Shown here: positions 1 to 8,371 of the stretch, in pieces
How the letters are laid out: each line of letters begins with the position of its first letter
How positions within the stretch are numbered: position 1 is the stretch's first letter
Origin: Mucilaginibacter arboris
Lineage (GTDB): Bacteria > Bacteroidota > Bacteroidia > Sphingobacteriales > Sphingobacteriaceae
Assembly: GCF_009754915.1 (NCBI RefSeq)
Contig: NZ_WPIK01000007.1
Location: 124,001 to 188,000, forward strand
Direction of reading: 5' to 3'
Length of the DNA stretch: 64,000 nt
Program-made: the position numbers and the translations under genes
Notes under the pieces: generated by a model
The model's input: only the letters and a program-made list of their open reading frames with translations
The model's database searches: none
Told to the model about the DNA's origin: nothing

Positions 1-1087
1 CTTCAATTATCGCTTTTTGCTTTTCGATTTGTGCAACAATAGCTTTTTGTTCATTAATAGAAGGCAAAGGAATTTCCCAAGATTTCATATCTTCAAACTT
101 AAAGTTTATTCTTACACCGCCATTAGCTTTATCATTTACATAACCTAAAAAGCCTTTACTTTTAAAAAGCGCATCCAAATATTTTGGATTAAGTTCATCT
201 TCTTTACAAGCGAAAACAATATATGCACCGCTTATGATTTGATTGTCGTAATCATTCGTATTTAAACCAATGCTACCTACATTTATTCTGTAAGGGTTGC
301 AGCAAAACTCATTTTTAGCTACTACAAAATAGCTTTGGTTCGTTTCTTCTGCTTGCAGTTTTTCATTTAAGAAAATTCCAACCTCGTTGCTTACTCCAAG
401 AACTTCATAATTTACATCAGAATTTTGGGAAGGTTTAACTTTATGTTCATTCAATATCAAATAGTCTTTCAACTTAACCATTGGATATTTTGCACCACTT
501 TTCAATACTTCTTTTATCACATAAATTTCTTTATGTTCTGCAATGAAATCAATAGGTACATCGCCCAGCAAATCTGTTTTTAATAAACGTAATTCTTCAA
601 TATCGTTTGCTACAATGCTTATTACTTCGCCAAGATTTCCGGTATTTACGTTATTGGTAAAGTTTGAATTATTGAAAACTTCCTCGATTAAAACTAATTG
701 GTCTTGTACTTTTTGTGGTAAATTTCCTTCAAATACTTGTCTCGCAATGTGCTGAATGCTTGAATAAAATGGAAAGAAGTTATCGTTAAGTTCAGATAAA
801 ATTTGTTCGTTAGAAACGGTTGGTAAATAAGAAAATAAACGGTTTTCATTTGTTTCTTCTACTCCTGTTTTTGGGTTTTTCCAAATATTATCTTTAGAGA
901 AAAGCTTTCGAAGTGGCTTAAACTCATCGTCCTGCTTTATTTTAGTTTCAAAAATTTTTAGAAGAAGTAATTCGATTATATATTCTACCCGTTGTGCTGG
1001 TGTTCCTGCCGGACGAAGTTTATTATGCAGCTTTTTTAAAGCGTTATTAGTTTTATTATCTGCGTAATGTACTGTTGATCGTCCCAT
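1..1087 (-). CDS. Partial type I restriction-modification protein: HsdM-like N-terminus joined to an HsdS-like specificity domain
   Basis: The frame is open from an ATG at 1087 down to the window edge, so the C-terminus is missing. The first ~60 residues, with TPAQRVEYIIELLLLKIFE, look like the helical N-terminus of HsdM/N6-adenine methylases. From about residue 180 the protein reads as a target-recognition domain and ends in the typical HsdS helix start, PLPSINEQKAIVAQIE. No SAM-binding (DPxxGxGxF) or catalytic NPPY/DPPY motif is seen between the two parts, where an HsdM core would be expected. It may be a natural HsdM-HsdS fusion that lost its methylase core, or an HsdS with an unusual N-terminus. 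The missing end may hold a second recognition domain. The HsdS assignment is firm; the fusion reading is an inference. Confidence 0.75.
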   Translation of the reverse strand, partial: MGRSTVHYADNKTNNALKKLHNKLRPAGTPAQRVEYIIELLLLKIFETKIKQDDEFKPLRKLFSKDNIWKNPKTGVEETNENRLFSYLPTVSNEQILSELNDNFFPFYSSIQHIARQVFEGNLPQKVQDQLVLIEEVFNNSNFTNNVNTGNLGEVISIVANDIEELRLLKTDLLGDVPIDFIAEHKEIYVIKEVLKSGAKYPMVKLKDYLILNEHKVKPSQNSDVNYEVLGVSNEVGIFLNEKLQAEETNQSYFVVAKNEFCCNPYRINVGSIGLNTNDYDNQIISGAYIVFACKEDELNPKYLDALFKSKGFLGYVNDKANGGVRINFKFEDMKSWEIPLPSINEQKAIVAQIEKQKAIIE

Positions 1088-1235
1088 AATTTATAGAGAT
1101 CGAAGTTAATAATATAACAGAATTTTATGAGACGGTTTTGATATCTATTTTGTATTATATCGCATGATCAGCTTGTTAACAATAGGCAATGTCCGATTAA
1201 AATAATTACCAATTGTAATAAGTGAACCAATTTAC

Positions 1236-2339
1236 CTAAAAACCCAACCCATACCTAACCGATCTTCCTGCTCCTTCCACAACCAAAGCGCCAATTTCAT
1301 ACAAGTACTGCAAATCGCGCGTTGCTGTAGCTTTAGAAGCACCAGTTATTGCCATATATTTTTTTGCAGTCATTCCGCCTTCAAATCCTTCTGCTCCTTT
1401 ATCAAGCATTTTATTAACCGCTTTTAGCTGCCGGTCGTTCAATTGATTTTTATATTGCTCAAAATACCGGGCTTTTTTTAAAGAGAATTGAACCATTAAT
1501 TTGGCATCCACTTGTGCTTCCAGCGTAACCGTAGCAAAATATTTTATCCAGTCGGTAATCTCTAAGGTACACTGGGCTTTTTTCAGTTCTTCGTAATACG
1601 CTTTTTTGTTTTTCTCTATGGTTTTAGAAAGGCTAAGCATAACAGGCCTTTTTAAGGATTGCGACAAAGCTTTTTCTGCTATTGCGCGGCCAATCCGGCC
1701 ATTACCATCTTTAAAAGGATGAATGGATTCAAAATACAAATGGGCAACAGCAGATTTTAATAGCGCCTGGGCAACATCTCCTTCTGTTTCAGAAGCAGCA
1801 AGATTAAACCAAGTCAAAAATTTTTCCATTTGACTGGGCACTTTTGAGGAAGGAGGCGCTTCAAAGTGAACCGTTTCGCTACTATAAGCACCGGAAACCA
1901 CTTGCATAGTTGCTGTCCCTTTCCGCCATTCCCCGGCTTTTATATGGCTTGAGCCTGTCATCAAAAATTTGTGCCATTGTTTTAGCATTGCTGTACTTAA
2001 TGGTTCCTGAAAAGATTTTCTGACTTCTACCATTAGCTGAGCTACTCCGGCTGCTTGCAGATCTTTAACAGGAACAAGTGTTTCATTCAATCCCAGGTTA
2101 TTTCTGATAGATGATATTACATCCTCCCTGCTTACAAACTCGCCTTCTATTTCTGAAGTTTTAACTGCTTCAGCAAGCATGAGCTGCAATAATGTTTCTT
2201 GCTGCAAATTATCTGGTAGCGCTTGTACAATGCCATTCACCTCGCCTGTTTCATGCGCAAAACGAACAACCAAATGTTGGATTTCTTTTAAATTATAAGT
2301 AAAATTTGGCCAGCCTTGAATTTGCCAGTTATACAACAT
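1236..2339 (-). CDS. Fic family AMPylase-like protein with N-terminal DUF4172-type region and C-terminal helix-turn-helix
   Basis: Fic proteins transfer AMP or another nucleotide group to target hydroxyls. The core motif HPFKDGNGRIGRA is complete near residues 206-218, with catalytic His and the nucleotide-binding Asn/Arg. An inhibitory-helix motif SEIEGE lies near residue 62, as in class II Fic proteins that carry their own N-terminal inhibitor. The N-terminus (YNWQIQGWPNF) resembles DUF4172. The last ~90 residues, with ASKATATRDLQYLYEIGAL, look like a winged helix that could bind DNA. No separate antitoxin gene is adjacent. The start codon abuts a strong inverted repeat at 2341-2422, which suggests autoregulation. 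Targets cannot be told from sequence. Confidence 0.9.
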   Translation of the reverse strand: MLYNWQIQGWPNFTYNLKEIQHLVVRFAHETGEVNGIVQALPDNLQQETLLQLMLAEAVKTSEIEGEFVSREDVISSIRNNLGLNETLVPVKDLQAAGVAQLMVEVRKSFQEPLSTAMLKQWHKFLMTGSSHIKAGEWRKGTATMQVVSGAYSSETVHFEAPPSSKVPSQMEKFLTWFNLAASETEGDVAQALLKSAVAHLYFESIHPFKDGNGRIGRAIAEKALSQSLKRPVMLSLSKTIEKNKKAYYEELKKAQCTLEITDWIKYFATVTLEAQVDAKLMVQFSLKKARYFEQYKNQLNDRQLKAVNKMLDKGAEGFEGGMTAKKYMAITGASKATATRDLQYLYEIGALVVEGAGRSVRYGLGF

Positions 2340-2340
2340 G

Positions 2341-2422
2341 AGCCGATTGCATTTATTAATTGGCTCAAATATAATAAAATAATGAGCCGATTAATTATTT
2401 AATCGGCTCATTATTTTATTAT
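2341..2422. promoter_or_regulatory. Inverted-repeat operator and/or terminator upstream of the Fic gene
   Basis: A perfect 24-bp inverted repeat (2371-2394 and 2399-2422) with a 4-nt loop contains GAGCCGATTAA and its complement. A second, looser pair (AGCCGATT at 2341-2348 and AATTGGCT at 2358-2365) uses the same half-site directly before the Fic start codon. The stem could terminate mnmE transcription coming from the right. The repeated half-site next to the start codon also fits an operator for the Fic protein's C-terminal HTH. Confidence 0.6.
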
Positions 2423-2430
2423 ATGCTAAG

Positions 2431-3831
2431 TTACTTTCCGATACAAAACCGGCTAAAAATATTCTCCAGCAAATCGTCCGTCGTAACCGTACCGGTAATC
2501 TCGCCCAGATAATACAAAGCCTGTTTAATGTCCATCGCTAAAAAATCAGAAGTTACCGGGTTTTCCATGCCGTATAAAACACGTTCTAAAGATTCCTGGG
2601 TTCTTTGCAGGGCTTCCAAATGGCGGATATTGGTAATAACCGTTTCTTCGCCGGTTAAACGGCCTTGAATGGCAGTGTCATAAATCAGTTGTTTCAATTC
2701 ATCGATGTGTTGTTTTTCTTTGGCAGAAATTTCTAAGTATTTTATTGCTTCCGAAGAACCAAACGTAATGCTTCTTTTAACAGGCAAATCTATTTTATTA
2801 GCAATGGCAAGGGTTGGAATTCCTGGCCGTTGTAAACTTTCGATATCGCTTTTGAGTTCTGCTTCGGATAATTCGTTCACATCAAAAACATAAACCAATA
2901 AAGCAGACGTGCTAATTTTATCCATCGTTTTTTGCACACCAATCGCCTCAATTGCATCAGTTGCTTCGCGGATACCTGCTGTATCAATCAACCTAAAATT
3001 AACGCCGTTAATGTTTAAAATTTCTTCAATCGTATCACGTGTGGTTCCGGGAATTGGGCTGATAATGGCGCGGTCTTCATTCAGCAAAGCATTTAATAAG
3101 GTTGATTTTCCGGCATTTGGCCTTCCGGCGATAACGGTGTTTACGCCTTGTTTAATTACGTTTCCAAGTTCAAAAGAACGGACCAGCTCAAAAATGACTT
3201 TGTTGATTTCCAGGATGAGGCTTTTTAACTGATCGCGGTTGGCAAACTCTACATCTTCTTCACCAAAATCCAGTTCGAGTTCAATCAGCGAAGCAAAATG
3301 AATTAACTGGTCGCGCAAAACCTGCAACTGGTTGCTAAAGCCGCCGCGCAGTTGCTGCATGGCAATTTGGTGCGAAGCTTTAGAATCGGAAGCAATCAAA
3401 TCGGCAACGGCTTCGGCTTGCGATAAATCCAATTGTCCGTTTAAAAAAGCACGTAAGGTAAATTCGCCCGGTTTGGCTGCGCGTGCCCCTTTTACCATCA
3501 ATAATTTAATAATGGATTGAATGATATAAGGCGAGCCGTGACAACTTATTTCCACCACGTTCTCTTTGGTATAAGATTTTGGGGCGATAAAAAGCGAAAC
3601 CACTACTTCATCCAGAACCACTTCGCCATCTGCAATAAAACCAAAATGAAGCGTGTGCGAAGCTTGTTTCAACAGGTTTTTGCCCTTAAAAACAGTATGG
3701 ACAATTTGGATAGCCTGCGGACCGGAAAGCCGGATAACGGCAATAGCGCCCGCACCGTTTGCGGTAGCTAAGGCAACAATAGTATCTTCTGTTTGGATTG
3801 GTGTTGAAGTGCTTTCATTTATCATCGGCAC
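2431..3831 (-). CDS. mnmE: tRNA uridine-5-carboxymethylaminomethyl modification GTPase MnmE
   Basis: MnmE works with MnmG to make the cmnm5 modification at the tRNA wobble uridine, in the cytoplasm. The 466 residues show the N-terminal folate-binding region (IVALATANGAGAIAVIRLSG), a P-loop GRPNAGKSTLLN near residue 234, switch DTAGIRE, G4 NKID, and the diagnostic C-terminal end FSRFCIGK with the invariant Cys. Length is normal for the family. A second in-frame ATG two codons downstream could equally be the start. It is monocistronic, with a likely terminator stem downstream and a TACGTTTG -7 box upstream (3893-3900, minus strand). Confidence 0.97.
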   Translation of the reverse strand: MPMINESTSTPIQTEDTIVALATANGAGAIAVIRLSGPQAIQIVHTVFKGKNLLKQASHTLHFGFIADGEVVLDEVVVSLFIAPKSYTKENVVEISCHGSPYIIQSIIKLLMVKGARAAKPGEFTLRAFLNGQLDLSQAEAVADLIASDSKASHQIAMQQLRGGFSNQLQVLRDQLIHFASLIELELDFGEEDVEFANRDQLKSLILEINKVIFELVRSFELGNVIKQGVNTVIAGRPNAGKSTLLNALLNEDRAIISPIPGTTRDTIEEILNINGVNFRLIDTAGIREATDAIEAIGVQKTMDKISTSALLVYVFDVNELSEAELKSDIESLQRPGIPTLAIANKIDLPVKRSITFGSSEAIKYLEISAKEKQHIDELKQLIYDTAIQGRLTGEETVITNIRHLEALQRTQESLERVLYGMENPVTSDFLAMDIKQALYYLGEITGTVTTDDLLENIFSRFCIGK

Positions 3832-3892
3832 AAATTTCGCGAAATGATTTGATTTAGTAATTTGACAATCCGCTAAGATTACAATATTAGGG

Positions 3893-3900
3893 CAAACGTA
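3893..3900 (-). promoter_or_regulatory. Candidate mnmE promoter -7 box (TACGTTTG)
   Basis: An exact match to the Bacteroidota -7 consensus TAnnTTTG on the minus strand, about 60 bases upstream of the mnmE start. No clear -33 TTTG was identified. The rest of 3832-4148 holds one degenerate copy of the dispersed TGCTTCTTTTA repeat (near 3967-3999) and no gene. Confidence 0.4.
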
Positions 3901-4148
3901 GCTTTAGAGGCCAAATGAATTATGTTAACTGCCCGGACAAAACCGGCCGTATTAAAAGTTTGGGCAGATGCTTTTTTTATGCCGGTAAAAAGAGTATCTG
4001 CAAAAATATAAATGCCGAAATTTAAGTGGTAAAAGAAGTATTACCAGATATTTAACCCTGCATTATTCATTTTTTAAAAATCATTTACCGATAGATTCTG
4101 TTTAAAGTATAGGTTAATTTGTTGTATTTTAAAGGAGATGATGAGACG

Positions 4149-4949
4149 ATGAAAAAAAAGGAAGAGATCAACCAGTTGGATAAGCTTTGGAAAAATATGA
4201 AAAAGCCTTTAAAAGCTTTTTTAGCTTCCGGAAACCAGGAAGATTTACATCAGTTCAGGGTGAATGTAAAAAAGTTAAAAGCCCTGTTAACGCTATATGC
4301 GTTCGCCCCGGATAGCAAAGATCTTTTAACGCATTTTAAACCGGTTAAAAAGATTTTCAGAAAAGCAGGAGATATCCGCAGCGCTTACATCAACCTCAAA
4401 TTGGCAAAAGAACATCAGCTTAACAACCAGGAATTTAATGATCATCAGCAGCAAATACTGGATAAAGGTACCGGAGAGTTTAAAAAGAAAGGCAGCAAGT
4501 ATTTAAAGCAGCTCAAAAAAGCGCATATAGCGCTGCAAAATAATATCCAGCCTTTACAAAACCGTACCATTCGTCATTTTTATAAGGATAAAATTACCCA
4601 AATCGAAAGTTTTTTTGCAAACCCTGCTTTTAACGATGAGCTGCATAATGCCCGGAAAAACATCAAGCTGTTAACCTACAACCAGAAAGTGGCAGCTAAA
4701 GCATTGAAAAATAAAGTGGCGGTAAAGCAGTCTTACCTCGATCAGTTGCAGGAAATTATTGGCAACTGGCACGACCATAATGTAGCGATTGAAGTTTTAG
4801 ACGGCACCGGAAAAGCAGGCGATAACGCAATTAACAACATCAAGGCCAGCAATGCCGGTTTAGAAAAAACGATTACCGAACAAGGGAATAATTTTAGGGA
4901 AAAGGTTAGTGCCGGCAAAGAAATACCGGTTAAAAATCAGCCGCAATAA
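4149..4949 (+). CDS. CHAD domain-containing protein
   Basis: CHAD domains are alpha-helical bundles rich in conserved His and basic residues that bind polyphosphate. The sequence has the family signature HQFRVNVKKLKALL near residue 37 and a second helical half (HNARKNIKLLTYN) with the usual His-x-x-Arg pattern. No signal peptide or membrane segment is seen. I place the start at the ATG at 4149 because AAAGGAG lies about 11 bases before it; a longer frame can open with TTG at 4119. About 220 bp downstream is a CYTH gene, the usual partner of CHAD, which supports a role in polyphosphate or triphosphate metabolism. Both genes are on the plus strand, but a MITE-like element separates them. Confidence 0.85.
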   Translation: MKKKEEINQLDKLWKNMKKPLKAFLASGNQEDLHQFRVNVKKLKALLTLYAFAPDSKDLLTHFKPVKKIFRKAGDIRSAYINLKLAKEHQLNNQEFNDHQQQILDKGTGEFKKKGSKYLKQLKKAHIALQNNIQPLQNRTIRHFYKDKITQIESFFANPAFNDELHNARKNIKLLTYNQKVAAKALKNKVAVKQSYLDQLQEIIGNWHDHNVAIEVLDGTGKAGDNAINNIKASNAGLEKTITEQGNNFREKVSAGKEIPVKNQPQ

Positions 4950-4957
4950 TCTAATAA

Positions 4958-5143
4958 TTGTTTAAACTTTCGGCTGCTTTTGAATTTGAACAATCCTTCG
5001 ATATGCTCAGGCTCGGCACTCATGCTTCTTTTACCAGGTAAAAATTGGTGTTTACATTTAATCAATCTAAAAAATGATTAACATTTTTAGGCGATAAAAG
5101 AAGCATCAACCCAAAAAGGAAAGCCAGAAAAAAGTTTAAACAA
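4958..5143. mobile_element. MITE-like element with perfect 13-bp terminal inverted repeats
   Basis: The element starts with TTGTTTAAACTTT (4958-4970) and ends with its exact reverse complement AAAGTTTAAACAA (5131-5143). Inside are two facing TGCTTCTTTTA/TAAAAGAAGCA half-sites. An inverted relative lies at 7991-8196 and further relatives at 36.4-36.6 kb and 43399-43557. It has no coding capacity, so any movement would depend on a transposase elsewhere. Confidence 0.65.
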
Positions 5144-5168
5144 CTGCGTATTTAAAAAAGCAATAAAC

Positions 5169-5651
5169 ATGGGTTTAGAGATAGAAAGAAAGTTTTTGGT
5201 TGATCCAGAAAAGTGGGAACAATTTAACAAGCCCGAAGGCAAAGCTTACCGGCAAGGCTATCTGGTAAACGAAAAAGAAAAAACTGTACGCATCAGGATT
5301 GCAGGCGATCAGGCTTTTATCACCGTAAAAGGGGCAACAGAAGGTTTCACGCGGAAAGAATACGAGTATGAAATCCCGCTTCGGGATGGAAAAGAGTTAT
5401 TGGAAAACTTTAAGCTGACCGGGACTTCCAAAACCCGTTACCGCATACCGCTGGGCGGAAAAGTTTGGGAAGTGGATGTGTTTGGCGGAGAAAACGAAGG
5501 TTTGATTGTGGCAGAAATTGAACTGAAAAGCGAAAGCGACCTGTTTGAAAACCCCGGTTTTTTACTGGAAGAAGTAACTTATGATCCAAGATATTACAAT
5601 TCTAATCTCGCCACAAATCCTTATTCTAATTGGAAAGGAGGAACAAAATAA
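5169..5651 (+). CDS. CYTH domain protein (triphosphate tunnel metalloenzyme family)
   Basis: CYTH proteins form a beta-barrel tunnel that binds triphosphate-containing substrates with divalent metal; bacterial members include inorganic triphosphatases and class IV adenylate cyclases. The diagnostic N-terminal EIERKF motif is present as GLEIERKFLV, followed by alternating charged strands (VRIRIAGDQAFITVKG, EYEYEIPL, EVDVFGGENEGLIVAEIEL). At 160 residues it is a stand-alone CYTH domain. The upstream CHAD gene is the common genomic partner, so inorganic tri- or polyphosphate is the likely substrate. Cyclase activity cannot be excluded. Confidence 0.9.
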   Translation: MGLEIERKFLVDPEKWEQFNKPEGKAYRQGYLVNEKEKTVRIRIAGDQAFITVKGATEGFTRKEYEYEIPLRDGKELLENFKLTGTSKTRYRIPLGGKVWEVDVFGGENEGLIVAEIELKSESDLFENPGFLLEEVTYDPRYYNSNLATNPYSNWKGGTK

Positions 5652-5713
5652 TATTCTGATGCTGTTTTTATCGGCATAAAAATAGCATCTTGCAGTACCA
5701 ATTCAAACCAACT

Positions 5714-6553
5714 ATGAAACTGCAAACACGAAGAAACTTTATCAGATCAACCGCTATGCTTACTGCCGGTGCCGCCTTATATTCTTTTCCTGCTGCTGCC
5801 ATGCCGGTAAAAAATGCAGGCATCCAATTATATTCTGTACGAAAAGATATGCTGGCCGATGCAACCGGAACGTTGAAAAAACTGGCTGCCATCGGCTATA
5901 AAAACCTCGAATCTGCCGGAAGCGAAAAAGGCAGTTACTACGGTTTGCAGCCCAAAGAATTTAAAAAAATTGCTTCGGATTTAGGGATGAGGTTATTGAG
6001 CGGACACGTACACATCGACCCAAAAAACTGGCAAAAAACAGTAGATGAAGCTGCCGAAGCCGGTCAAACTTACCTCATTTGTTCTACCATGCCTTCTAAC
6101 GGACAAACCGTTAGCAATTACAAGCATTGCGCAGATATTTTTAACCAATCTGCTGAAATTGCCCAGAAATCCAACTTAATCTTTGGTTACCACAACCACG
6201 AATACGAGTTTGAAAAAGAGAACGGGCAGGTTTTGTACGATGTTTTGTTAACGGAAACAGACCCTAAAAAAGTAATTTTTGAAGCGGATCTGGGCTGGAT
6301 GATCCTTTCTGGTAATGATGCAACTGCTTACTTTAATAAATATCCGGGCCGTTTCCCGCTGTGGCATTTAAAAGATATGAGCAAAACGTTAAAACACAGC
6401 ACCGAATTTGGTAAAGGCGATATTGATTTGAAAGCTTTATTGGCACAAGCCAAACAAGCCGGCATGAAAAATTACTTTGTAGAGCAGGAAGAATATACGC
6501 TGGAACCGTTGGCTGCCATGCAATATGACCTGGATTATCTGAAGAAGTTGTAA
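5714..6553 (+). CDS. Secreted sugar phosphate isomerase/epimerase-like TIM-barrel protein
   Basis: The product matches the xylose-isomerase-like TIM barrel (AP endonuclease 2 family) found in many Bacteroidota sugar-catabolic loci. The N-terminus has a twin-arginine-like export signal (TRRNFIRSTAMLTAGAA), so it probably acts in the periplasm. Barrel motifs include GIQLYSVRKDM, FGYHNHEYEF and EADLGWM, the His/Glu/Asp residues of which usually bind metal. The start at 5714 puts the signal at the N-terminus; a frame opening with TTG at 5690 is less likely. The substrate is unknown. A degraded copy of the last ~60 bases of the gene occurs at about 6998-7060. Confidence 0.88.
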   Translation: MKLQTRRNFIRSTAMLTAGAALYSFPAAAMPVKNAGIQLYSVRKDMLADATGTLKKLAAIGYKNLESAGSEKGSYYGLQPKEFKKIASDLGMRLLSGHVHIDPKNWQKTVDEAAEAGQTYLICSTMPSNGQTVSNYKHCADIFNQSAEIAQKSNLIFGYHNHEYEFEKENGQVLYDVLLTETDPKKVIFEADLGWMILSGNDATAYFNKYPGRFPLWHLKDMSKTLKHSTEFGKGDIDLKALLAQAKQAGMKNYFVEQEEYTLEPLAAMQYDLDYLKKL

Positions 6554-6621
6554 GCCAATGCTTCTTTTACCACCTAAAAATCATGGGCCACATTAAACTT
6601 CCTGCACCATCAGGCAAATTT

Positions 6622-6834
6622 TTACTTTTTCCCCTGCGCTTTTTTTTCTATGGAGTTTGCATACATCACCACACCGGCGCCAAAAACAATCAGGCCGCCA
6701 AAAAATATCGCTGCATTGGCCGAAACTCCATTGTTGGAATCAGCAGGGTTAAAAGAATGGGCAGGTGTTAAAATTACCGTACAAGCAAGGATCAGGATAC
6801 CAATAAATCCAACAAGAAGGCCTAAAGTTTTCAT
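6622..6834 (-). CDS. Small membrane protein with two transmembrane helices
   Basis: The 70-residue product has two hydrophobic stretches (LGLLVGFIGILILACTVIL and AAIFFGGLIVFGAGVVMYA) joined by a short polar loop, and a basic tail ending EKKAQGKK. I do not recognise the family. It is a lone minus-strand gene between plus-strand genes. The clear two-helix pattern and positive C-terminus argue for a real gene. Confidence 0.6.
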   Translation of the reverse strand: MKTLGLLVGFIGILILACTVILTPAHSFNPADSNNGVSANAAIFFGGLIVFGAGVVMYANSIEKKAQGKK

Positions 6835-6997
6835 AAAAATGTTTTAACTGCAGCAAATATAATTATGTTTTTATGATTTTTATGGTCTGTTTGGTATAGT
6901 CGGCCAAAAATATTATTTAAAAAAGGATGAGAAGCTTAAAACAACAATCAGCATGAAAAATTTTTTATTGTGCAGCAAGAATATAATTTGTGCCTTT

Positions 6998-7060
6998 GGC
7001 TGCATGCAATATGACCAGTATTATCTGAAGAAGTTGCAAGCCAATGCTTCTTTTACCGGT
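6998..7060 (+). repeat. Partial duplication of the isomerase gene 3' end plus adjoining palindrome half-site
   Basis: This segment repeats the end of the upstream gene (about 6507-6570) with a few mismatches and one missing base; it includes the sequence encoding the last ~17 residues, the stop region (TAA changed to CAA) and the following TGCTTCTTTTACC. It is a non-coding remnant. The rest of 6835-7181 shows no other gene. Confidence 0.7.
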
Positions 7061-7181
7061 ACTATTTTGGGATAAAAATAGGATGCAGGTAATCCATCCT
7101 GAAAAACTCAAAAATTAAATTAAGCGAAAATCTTGCTGTTAAATTTCATTAATTTCACTATTCTTAAATTCAATTAACCTC

Positions 7182-7946
7182 ATGAAACCTTTCAAACTTT
7201 TTCTTGCTGTTTTTATGCTGCAATTAACTTTTGCTTTTACAGCAACAGCGCAAAAGCAGTTTAAAGTATTATTGGTAACCACCACCAGGGGCTGGCACCA
7301 CGAATCTATACATGCAGGCGTATTGGCCCTGCAACAATTAGGTGTGCACAATTATTTTGATGTGGTTTTGTGGGAAGACCCTAACGGATTTACCGATAAA
7401 TACCTGGAGCAGTTTCAGGCCGTGATTTTTTTAAATACCACAGGAGATATTTTTGATGCCAACCAGCAAAAAGTAATGGAACGCTTTATCGAATCCGGTA
7501 AAGGATTTGTAGGCATTCACAGTGCATCCGATACAGAGTACGATTGGGAATGGTACACCAAGCTGGTTGGCCGGATGTTCCATATTCATCCAACGGTGCA
7601 AACGGCTAAAATGAAAGTGCTCGACCCCAAGTTCCCAGGTTTGCAAGGTTTTGCTGACGGTAAACTATGGACGGAGGAATGGTATGAATTTGGCCCTGAA
7701 AAAGTTTCGGGCTTAAATTATATTTTGGGCGTAGATGAATCTACTTATAACCCAAAAGCCGACTGGGGCGCGCGGGGAAAAGGCGAAGGAATGGGAAAAT
7801 TACATCCGCTTGCCTGGTACCACAATTATGATGGCGGCAGGGCTTTTTACACCGCTTTAGGCCATTTGCCAACCAACTTTAGCGAACCTGCTTTTCTGGA
7901 CCATTTATATGCGGGGATTTTGTGGGCAGCTACCGGGAAAAAATAG
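7182..7946 (+). CDS. Secreted ThuA-like domain protein
   Basis: ThuA-like proteins have a class I glutamine-amidotransferase-like fold and occur in Bacteroidota carbohydrate-use loci; some act on keto-sugars, but the reaction is not settled for this subgroup. A signal peptide (residues 1-~23, ending TATAQ) leads into FKVLLVTTTRGWHHESIHAG, typical of the family. Later motifs are FVGIHSASDTEYDWEWY and LGVDEST, with the C-terminal GRAFYTALGHLPTNF. At 254 residues it is a single-domain protein. Nearby secreted sugar-related genes (5714-6553 and the broken 10205-11491) suggest a common glycan theme, though they are not one operon. Confidence 0.9.
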   Translation: MKPFKLFLAVFMLQLTFAFTATAQKQFKVLLVTTTRGWHHESIHAGVLALQQLGVHNYFDVVLWEDPNGFTDKYLEQFQAVIFLNTTGDIFDANQQKVMERFIESGKGFVGIHSASDTEYDWEWYTKLVGRMFHIHPTVQTAKMKVLDPKFPGLQGFADGKLWTEEWYEFGPEKVSGLNYILGVDESTYNPKADWGARGKGEGMGKLHPLAWYHNYDGGRAFYTALGHLPTNFSEPAFLDHLYAGILWAATGKK

Positions 7947-7990
7947 TTGGCAGCGGCTGTTGTTATAATTTGTATAATTTGAAAAAGAAG

Positions 7991-8196
7991 TTGTTTGAAC
8001 ATTTTTTTTGGCCTTCTTTTTTGGGTTGATGCTTCTTTTATCACCTAAAAATGTAACCATCATTTTTTGGATTGATTAGATGTAAACACCAATTTTTACC
8101 CGGTAAAAGAAGCATGGGCGCCGATCTTGAGCATATCGAATCCTGAACATATCGAAGGATTGTTCAAATTGAAAAGGAGCCTAAAAGTTTAAACAA
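7991..8196. mobile_element. MITE-like element, inverted relative of 4958-5143
   Basis: The left end TTGTTTGAACATTTT and right end AAAAGTTTAAACAA (8183-8196) form imperfect terminal inverted repeats. The interior carries the same facing half-sites as the 4958-5143 element in opposite orientation, TGCTTCTTTTATCACC and GGTAAAAGAAGCA. It lies in the 424-bp gap between the ThuA and PIN genes. That gap otherwise holds only a doubtful 31-codon ORF. Confidence 0.6.
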
Positions 8197-8233
8197 CCTC
8201 AAAGTTAGAGTAAATAAAATTGCAGTATTGGGA

Positions 8234-8329
8234 ATGAAAAGTATTTACAAGATAACTTATCACAACGATAAAATAGATGTGAAAAGGTTTTACACAACAT
8301 GTATTTTAAATTATAATATTAATTTGTAA
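8234..8329 (+). pseudogene. 31-codon ORF resembling the start of a GIY-YIG-type domain; possible remnant
   Basis: The peptide begins MKSIYKITYHNDKIDV, similar to the YKITYPNGKIYIG opening of GIY-YIG nucleases, but loses the motif and stops at once. It may be a decayed fragment or a chance ORF. Confidence 0.2.
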
Positions 8330-8371
8330 AGAAAATATAATTGATTAATTTGGTTATCCAATTTCTGTTTA

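Noticed and set aside
543-755. 70-codon plus-strand ORF near the left edge
   Set aside because: It lies inside the minus-strand restriction-modification gene and has no recognisable features.
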